NCBI GenBank assembly: GCA_039619475.1
Contig: CM077116.1
Coordinates: 278,457,258-278,521,257 of the forward strand
DNA length: 64,000 bases
Direction of reading: 5' to 3'
Origin: Icerya purchasi
Taxonomy: Eukaryota > Arthropoda > Insecta > Hemiptera > Monophlebidae
Within the stretch, counting starts at the first letter, position 1. Each line of letters opens with the position of its first letter. A program made the translations under genes and the position numbers. The notes beneath the pieces are model-generated. The model was given only the letters and a program-made list of their open reading frames with translations, searched no databases and was not told the origin of the DNA. Below are positions 56,220-64,000 of the stretch, piece by piece.

Positions 56220-59200
56220 GTCACATATATATATATATATATGTATATATATAATAAAGCTCAATTTATGGTTAGTGAATGAAAACAATTAATTTTTTAA
56301 AAGATCAATGTATGTAATAGACACATATTAAACAGAGATTAAAACTAATATAATCTTTACGCAACGACCAAACAAAAATGTTAAATTCTTTGTACTTTCC
56401 TTTTGTAATATGTATATTGCAGAATGCTGTTAAAAATAATAAATTTAATAAATAAATGTTGAATACGTGGTGAGAGAGTTGTGTATGCGCGGGTGTGTGA
56501 GGTCCTGTGGTAGATGAATGGTGATTGGATAACCAGGATCAACGCTGAAGGGATGCGTGTCAAAAGATCGAGCAAAAACGCATCGAAGAAGGATCTGCGG
56601 AAAGGCTCAGTTAGTTTTTCTCCTCGGGTAAAAAGTGAGCGAGATTTTGCTGCTTATCTAGTTACCGCAATTAGTTTAATGGTTGCCGGTAGTCAGGATA
56701 TAGATGCCAATTGTCTCGAGAAATGATCATTTTACCGCGTTTGTTGATTAACTCTTTTGATATTACAAAGTACGAACGAGGTATCGCGTTTAGAATTCAT
56801 TTTTCTGATTAGAATTTTACGGGCGGTTTATAAAACGAAATCCCGAATTCATAAGACGAGCCAAGACGGAGTAGCTGATTGCTCATCAATACAGCTACCT
56901 TCGAATCACCTTACCGACGCAATAAAACACAGATGTTTATTTTAGTTTACATTACATAAATCGATTAATTGTTTTTCGGCAGTCGGACTTCAAAAAAAAA
57001 CAAAAAAAAAAAAAAATGGATGCAGGTTACCATTAATTATGTAGCTAAAAAATCAACTGAAGAGAATTTAATGTAATAATAAATAAAAATATTCGAATAA
57101 TTAATAAAATTAAAACATTATAGATCTATTAACGGTTCCGTAGAGACCTGTGGTCCACGACGTATCATTATGGGTGAAATTAACCTCAAGCGTTACACTA
57201 TTTAATATGTTTATTCAGTAAATCATTAGTACGTTTTGAATGAAATCTTAAATTAATCGCGAATTGTATGTTTTGTTTGTTTTTGCTGAAATGCTCGTAC
57301 GATGTCCCACACAATATAGAGAAAGGTAATTTTTCTTGTTTGATTTTTTATTCAATTTATTTTTATGGAAAAAAAAATAAAAGAACAAAGAGCTTCCTAT
57401 AACTATTCTTAGATGTCTGTGTAGAGAAAACATTTAGACAGCTTCCGTTTTTATATGTATATATATATGTATATATATATGTATATATATATATATAAAA
57501 TTTCGGCGTTAATGCTTGCCTATTCACCTCCTTTAAGTAATAATACGGATGGTTGAAAATTTCTTTATTTCACTTCCGCAAATTTCGAGTGTAAACTTAG
57601 GCACGCGTTATTTTTGTAAAAATAAAATGAAACTTAGAGCTTACTTTTATTCGTTAACTTCTAGATTTTTAGGTTGCCGTAATCGTAATTGTAATGAAGT
57701 TTTAATGTTTTCTGTTCGAAACGTTATAAAGTCTCTAATAAACACATCTAGCGAAAAACAAAATGCAAAATACTACATACATCAAGTCAAATATTGAATT
57801 CACACTGAATAATGTTTATACCGAAATACGGGAAAAGAAAAGAAATTACTCTTTAATTTTTTCTCCGATTGGAGGTCTTTATTTGAAATTTGAAAGGAAT
57901 CCAGGGCTTAAGCAAATTTTAGGTAAAAACTAAAAAGTCAAAAAGTGGGCCGTGTAAACAAGAAGACGGTTTGAAACCATACTTAGATATAGTCAAATTG
58001 TAACTTTAGTTTAGTCGTAATAAGAAAAAGCACAGAGGTATGTGACAACTTCTATATGTGCCTTATTCAATTCTAGACGGATGAAATCAAATATGTAAAA
58101 AAACGGGGTTATAGTAGTCGAATTGATCTAGCAGAGTTGTATTAATTTCTCACGCGCTGTTTTTATTTTAACTATTATTCAGACTGACGATTTTCTATTA
58201 TATTTCCACTTGTCGCTGAAACGATAATCAGCCTTCAAAGTTAAAGCGAACTATTTACGGTCTAAAAAGGAGCAAAATCAAAAAGCTAGAATGCTAATGA
58301 TAAACGAGCACATTTATTAATCGATACCACGCTTTTTTTTTGTAAAACCTGTACGTAATCACAAAAAAACAGATGAAAGCGTTGTTAACTTCTATCACGT
58401 TCGGCAGTATTTTAGTGATCCCTTTTCATTTTCTAGAATGAAATGCAATACCGGCACTAAAGAACATATTTGATTCTATGTTTTTCATCATATCGATGTC
58501 ACATTAATGTCGAAATTTAAAACATTCACTTTTTTTATTAATTAACAAAGAAATACCACATAAAAAACACTTTCTATAAAGTAATATTTAATCACTACAA
58601 AATTCGGACGCGTTTCGAAGGTAATTTGCTTCATGACCACGGAATGATTACTGTTACTCATGGAGCCATTCAAAATGCGTCCGAATATGTGGTAAATAAA
58701 TATTATTTTGTAAGAATTTTTTTTTTTTTTTTTTATATGTTTCTATTTGTTTAATTTAATAACTAATTTTAAAAGCAAGGCTAATAGCGTTTCACTTATA
58801 GTGTCTACAGTCAATATGATTGTTGGGAAAATGCCAGTTCAATAAATTGTTAAAATAAAATTAGATTATACGTAAGTAGCAAAACAAAAGAAAAAAAAGG
58901 AAGACGGGATCTAAAACTTATGAATAAAATGTAACGTATTTCCTTCTTCTAATTACAGTTTACGACACTTAATGTAATAAATGGTAATATTAGTACACAA
59001 TTGTATTCAGAAAAGGTTTAAAGGTTTTTGTTTAATTTTCGGTACAATTGCGGGGTTTTTTTTTTTTTTTTTTTATATTTTTATTTTAAAACTTTCAGTT
59101 ATTTTCTGCGCCACGTTTGAAGAATATGAAATTGTACACAACGCTCGTTAGAAGATTTCAAACAGCTTCCCATATCCAGTAACAATTTAATTATCGCTTC

Positions 59201-59280
59201 CAAACTGTGTTTCTATGGAAACATAATAAAGGTTTCACAAAAAATTCCAAAAGCTTAAAGTACATTTTAAAATAAACTTT
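56220..59280. other. Non-coding stretch with microsatellites
   Basis: (TA)n at 56226-56253 and 57460-57496. Frames at 56514-56726 (KRSSKNASKKDLRKGS) and 56757-56945 have balanced composition but no domain and no fitting splice sites. An imperfect inverted repeat, TTCGGACGCGTTTCGAA near 58604 and TTCAAAATGCGTCCGAA near 58669, may be a tiny MITE. Nothing else was seen. Confidence 0.4.
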
Positions 59281-59315
59281 TTATATAAATATATACATAT
59301 ATACATATGTATATA

Positions 59316-59356
<41 letters not shown>

Positions 59357-59364
59357 GCATATAT
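59281..59364. repeat. (TA/TATG)n microsatellite
   Basis: An interrupted TATA/TATG/CATA repeat of about 80 bp adjoins the left end of the mariner element that follows. Confidence 0.85.
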
Positions 59365-59365
59365 A

Positions 59366-60267
59366 CATGGTGTGTCCAGAAAGTCATGAAACGTGTTTTT
59401 TTATCGCGCTCCTGCTGCCTGCGGCGTTCTCGAACCGGTTTGGTTAGGTGGAGCTGACTCTGAGCTTCACAGCGCACCGCAGTTCAGTCTGTTCCGAGCA
59501 TCGGTAGCGTCAGCATCGGTGAATTAGTGCACCTCTGTTTGGAGACCTCGTCACGACGCACGACGGCTGATTCATAAAACTTTGGCGCTTCATTTCCGGG
59601 TCGTCCACGTTTCGTCACCGGTAATACCAAATAATCCGGTTCAATTTCCATGCGTTTCTTCAGTTCACTCGCGATCAGCACTCGATTGAGGCTTTGTGTT
59701 CGTTCTCTGAAGTTTTGGGACCAGATTGGCGCACTCCTTCCGCACGTGCAAGTCTTCCGTAACAATGGTGAACACAGAACTTTTTGGAATGTTCAAGGTG
59801 TCAGCTAACAACCGAACACCCATTCGGCGGTCAGAATTCAACAATTCACGAACGTGGTTCACATTTTCTTCGTGTCCACTTGTTGTTGGTCTTCCAGAGC
59901 GAGGGTTATCGTCCACCCCTTCCTGAGGCCGTCCTTAAACTTTTTCACCCACCTCTTAACTTGCACATAACTCGTAGCAGACTCCCCCCCCGCAGGCTTG
60001 CTTCAGCATGGTTTTATCTCGAGCTTTGTGCTAAACTTGATCGACCAACGTTGTTCGATGGAATCAGCCATCGTGCGTCGTGACGAGGTCTCCAAACAGA
60101 TGTGCTAGTTTCACCAATACTGACGCTACCGATACTCGGAACAGACTGAACTGCGGTGCGCTGTGAAGCTGAGAGTCAGCTCTACCTAGCCAAACCGGTT
60201 CGAGCACACTGCAGGCGCGACGGGCGCGACAAAAAAACATTTTTCATTACTTCCTGGACCTGCCCTG
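59366..60267 (-). mobile_element. Truncated mariner with long inverted arms
   Basis: The ends CATGGTGTGTCCAGAAAGTC and, inverted, CAGGGCAGGTCCAGGAAGTA carry TA on both sides (59364-59365 and 60268-60269). The inverted arms are about 200 bp (59366-59566 and about 60068-60267), far longer than in usual mariners. Between them the minus strand holds a transposase start MADSIEQRWS, then YVQVKRWVKKFKDGL, DDNPRSGRPTTSGHEENVNH and IPKSSVFTIVTEDLHVRKEC, the HTH_48 region of mariner. In broken frame it reaches ITGDETWT, the first catalytic block, and stops there. The rest of the catalytic domain is absent. The stop after KPC and frameshifts confirm decay. Confidence 0.85.
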
Positions 60268-60279
60268 TATATGTATATG

Positions 60280-62210
60280 TCGAACAACTTTTGTGCCCTT
60301 AATTTATAAACGACAAGTAAAAAGTTTACCCGTCATGCCATTTGCTTTAAGTTTATTGCTGACTTTTAGGAATAATGCAGAAGGCCGTTTGTCATTTCTA
60401 AACACACTCGTTCTTTAGCAGCCCGGCGTTTCAAGTCCTAGCGACACTTTTAAGAAAAGTGCATGGAAATTCTAAGAAAGTATTTTAGCGCACTTCCGAG
60501 AATTCTTTTAATAACATCGGAAAAAATGTTTATGTACGACGCTCCTTCCGTTTTCAGCTCAAAGCTAATTCACATGATCGTAGTTTTAATGTAAAATTTG
60601 CATAGGCAGAGTTCGTTGATATTTTGTTGTAAGTAATGACATTTTCATGCTCTGCGAAATACACTCTATACGACCGACTGTGTAAGAGTTTCTCGATAAT
60701 TATTTCATATAGTTTTACGGATTTAAAAATATACATACAAAAGAGAAATTCATCTCATATCGAGTATAATACTTTATGTATCGACCCTGAGGTTTAAAGG
60801 TTTTTTCACCTTTGGTGAAAATTTTCTAAATACTATATAACTTCCGATGGTAATATCGGTAGGGAATTATATTTACTTATAAAAATACCGGGAGAGGTTA
60901 TGTGAAAAATAAAGACAATCCATTCCGAGGATCTGTTTATGTATTATGCAACGGATGAATTACGGGACTGATGAAAATTAAAAATAAATTTACGGTTTCG
61001 TGAAAAATTTTTGTTCGATAGAGTTTTACAACCTAAAAAAATCCTGAGAACTTTCGATTATCGGAACGTATAAAAAATCACGCGTAAGTAAAATTTTAAG
61101 ATTTCAATGAGAAACAATAGTAATTACAAATACAAGGTTAGAAAAGGTTAATTACATGGACGCAGCAGAATGCAGTCTTTCAAGGTCCACTCTAGGAGAC
61201 TCAGAACCCATTGTGAATAGATTTCCGGATCTGGTAACACTGTCTAATATTTGTCGAACGAGATTTTTCATGTAACGGTGATGTTAAAAATCTTTCAAAT
61301 TAAAAACAAAAAACAAAAAAAAAAAAAAAGCAAAACACGATGCCATTAAACGAACTCATTTTTATCGTTCGCGCGCTTATTTTGAGAACGAACTCTATTC
61401 AGGCAAAATTTTGAACGGTTCTGGAATGAATTCCGGCGCTGCCATAAACAAACAACATCGGCGTTAGTACAGAAATTCTGAACAATACCAGGCGATAGGC
61501 CGAAAAACGGTACAATTCAGCGAGATTGTCAGACGTCGTCTCGGAGAAATGGAACACAAGCTCCCAGAATCATTGGAAAGAAGCGTGTTTAGCAGTGCGC
61601 GAATGACACTCGATGTTGTTTCAGAAAATAAGTTACACGCCTGTGATAGTTATATTTATCGATTACGCGGAGAAATTATTCTTCTTCGATTCCGGAAAAT
61701 CTTCAACATCTTACGGGCGAATATTTTGTAAGCCCCTGACTCTTCAAAAAGGTAGAAAATCCAAATGTCTAGAAACTGGTTTGAACCTCTGAAAGTCGGT
61801 GTATCGTGGGCCGGAATAAATAAGAAAAGAATTACAAAAAAAAAAAGAAAAAGATAATCTAGTATTCCGGACCGAAACGTAGCGAAGAAATTTAAAAAAA
61901 AAAAAGAAAGAAGCCTGTCTAATCACAGTGTTTTTGGTAAACCGACTAGTTCTAAAAGAAAATTTAATAGGAATCTACATGGAAGTTCTCACGTTGGTCG
62001 TTATAGTTAAAACACACGGAGAAGGAGGAAAGAAAAAAACCTGTTAAGTTATGTGAATTAAGTGTTGAAAAAATGGCATTGAACGTACTTTCAGAAATTT
62101 ACAGTATCATTTTATAGTACCTTGTATTATATGTAGGTCAATTGAAAACGCCGCTGTAAGTTTAAAAAAGCATTTCCCGATTGTTTTGCAATTTGGTAAC
62201 CACACACCGA
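60280..62210. other. Non-coding stretch
   Basis: No gene or repeat recognised. Frames at 60554-60736, 61549-61731 and 61744-61926 have no domain. Confidence 0.35.
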
Positions 62211-62220
62211 ATACGATATA

Positions 62221-62468
62221 GAGGATGTGGTAGCATAACTTCCTTTTTTAAAATGCGCCACATTTTTTCTACTAAATTTTGTTAAAGAGAAATAATAATA
62301 GAAAATCGAAATAAAACTGCAAGGGAAGAAGCATGCATATTGCCCCAATGGGGGGGGGGGGATCTAGAGTATGTCATTTCGATCTTCGGTTATTATTTCT
62401 CTTTAACAAAATTTAGTAGAAAAAATGTGGCGCATTTCAAAAAAAGAAAGTTATGCTGCCGCACTCTG
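62221..62468. mobile_element. Palindromic Tc1/mariner-type MITE, copy 2 (248 bp)
   Basis: Second copy of the family at 8724-8979. The left end is diverged (GAGGATGTGGTAGCATAA). The right end TTATGCTGCCGCACTCTG is closer to copy 1. TA lies at 62219-62220 and 62469-62470. The shared interior includes GCGCCACA, AACAAAATTTAGTAG and a centre around GCCCCAATGGGG. It has no coding capacity. Confidence 0.88.
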
Positions 62469-62474
62469 TATTAA

Positions 62475-64000
62475 GAGCATTTCATTTAGTAATTAGTTGC
62501 TGTAGAAATAGGAAATTTATATAAGAAGAGGAAAAAAGCAGGAAATACGGTAAAAGAAATGAGTAAAGGAGTAAAATCAGCAGAAGAATTTAGGACCATA
62601 AATGCTAGAACGAAAAAGGCCATTTTTAAAGCATCCGCCTTTAGACGCGGAATACTTTTGAAATAGTCGCTACGAAATTCATTATTATTATTATTCGCTT
62701 ATTTTGCCCACAGCTTCGACCGTATATTTTTAACTAGCTTTTTCGCGACATCCGCTTACTTAGATATTGGCCAATATTTAGTTACTGCGCACGCGTTGCG
62801 AGTCAAGTATGTGAAATTTCCTAGTTGATTTAGATAGTTCGGTTGCAATTATTAAATTGCTTCATAGTAGTAAACCTTTTCCAAGTAATTACGGAGGAGG
62901 AATAAAAAATATTTTTCCTATTCGTCTGATGATAATTATTAAGCGGTAATTTATACTTGGATAGGCGCGTTTTTTCTTTTCTTTCTTTCCTGCTAATTAG
63001 GAAAGAGAAGGGGGCATAATATGTCTCAGTGCCGGCCTAGAATGTGTACCGTGAACGGTATTAGACGAAAGTAACGTATAAATTACCCGAAAAAAAAAAA
63101 AAAAAAAATCGTAATTTTACGATTGATAGTAAAAAATGCATTTAGGTACACATCAAATAAGATGTAATTTACAAGGCAGTTTTCAGTCAAATAGAAAGTG
63201 CCTCGCATATACGTATTCTATACACTATAATACGGGTAAGTATTGCGGAATAAATGATTAGACTTTTCTATGTTCTTCTGTGTACAGACTTTAACGGAAG
63301 AAGTTATTCAGATTTTTATTATTTTTGATAAATTTGAGAAAAATAAAAAAAAGTTAAAAATGCGACACAGCGTTTTTCGTATTTCTTCCAAGGATTGCAA
63401 AAAATTGTAACCATGCCTGAATTTAGGGGGGGGGGGTCTAGGGGGGCCGCAGTCCCAGACCCCGCCTTATAAAGAGGCTCCTAAGAGACACCTGTTTCGA
63501 TATGTAATCAAAAATTAATCTATCATTTGTCATATGCATCAACTTTTTTTTTTTAAATAAATAGAATTAACTTTACAGGAGCAAGTGCATTTTTTTAAAT
63601 AAATTTATTTCTTAATAATTTTGTATCCATTTTTATTTCCTCCTAGAGAAGGAAACTTCGTAATAGTAAAATTTCCAGTTCCATAAAAGGTACCAGAAAT
63701 TCGTTTTAAGAAGTAACGAGTCGGAATCTACATTTTTAGGAAATGTCAGTATGAATGTGTATGTACACGCGTAACACACGCACACACACTATCATCGTAA
63801 TCAAATCTTTCGTTAAAATTTGATGAAAAATTCATTGTTTAAAATTATATATACGATATATGTATATATTTTTTTTTTTTTTTTTGGCATCGAAAATTCT
63901 ACCCATTGTTTGTATATTTAGTTTTGTTTACATTCATAATTATATGTTAATTCGTAAATTCAACATAATATAATTAAATTAAATTAACGGAAAAATTTAG
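62475..64000. other. Non-coding stretch to the window end
   Basis: No gene seen. CAGTGCCGGCCTAGAATG at 63027 resembles a single end of the ZMYM1-type hAT group (compare 51614), with no partner. A G-rich, C-rich patch at 63427-63475 (AGGGGGGG, AGACCCCGCC) may be part of another unclassified element. (TA)n-like sequence and a T18 run lie near 63860-63885. Confidence 0.4.

Noticed and set aside
56514..56945. Frames with balanced residues (for example SERDFAAYLVTAIS) as possible later Fe65 exons
   Set aside because: They do not align with the expected PTB1 continuation (DFAYVARD), lack an acceptor in the needed phase, and run into stops without donors.
58590..58700. Integrase-type attachment site suggested by TTCGGACGCG...CGCGTCCGAA-like inverted repeat
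   Set aside because: There is no integrase or prophage context in this eukaryotic window; a tiny imperfect inverted-repeat element is simpler.

Overview
This window is eukaryotic nuclear DNA. It is AT-rich, has long introns, and is packed with decayed transposable elements of types common in arthropods: mariner, hAT with DUF4371/ZMYM1-like transposases, jockey-like and RTE-like non-LTR retrotransposons, and miniature inverted-repeat elements (MITEs). An insect is the best fit, possibly a hemimetabolous one. That is inference from element types, intron size and codon use, and the species cannot be told. I see no bacterial operons, no rRNA or convincing tRNA gene, and no CRISPR array.

One host gene is clearly present, on the + strand: an ortholog of the APP-binding adaptor Fe65 (vertebrate APBB1/2/3, nematode feh-1). 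Six exons are supported: 32273-32452, 39218-39483, 43218-43342, 43649-43770, 48207-48402 and 50030-50157. They carry GT/AG splice sites and unbroken phase. They encode a Ser-rich N-terminal region, one WW domain, a Lys/Glu-rich linker and the first half of PTB1. A candidate first coding exon at 26740-26825 fits in phase and lies downstream of a CpG-rich stretch. The rest of PTB1 and all of PTB2 are not found, so the gene must run past the right edge through an intron of more than 13.8 kb. The second signature Trp of the WW domain is Arg here.

Layout. 1-4600: a nested pile of elements. A minus-strand RNase H relic is split by a DNA transposon with 854-bp inverted arms and a TAA duplication, and again by a GC-rich retroposon with its own target duplication. 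A jockey-like 3' end follows. 4600-16400: relics of jockey endonuclease and RNase H, a TA-flanked MITE, a 72-bp minisatellite, a CpG-rich block and a hAT relic. 16400-26700: a fold-back element with two copies of a transposase start, a hAT MITE, two RTE-like relics and a ZMYM1-like hAT pseudogene. 26700-50200: the Fe65 exons, with introns holding non-LTR, hAT and mariner relics and a 78-nt perfect-stem hairpin. 50200-64000: more of the same, with a truncated mariner flanked by long inverted arms and a second copy of the TA-flanked MITE.

The genes do not work together as a system. The functional content is one neuronal adaptor gene and its introns. I found no convincing undescribed biological system. 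The observations most worth checking are the altered WW domain, the intronic hairpin at 27001-27078, and the long-armed TAA-flanked transposon whose transposase type does not match its target duplication.
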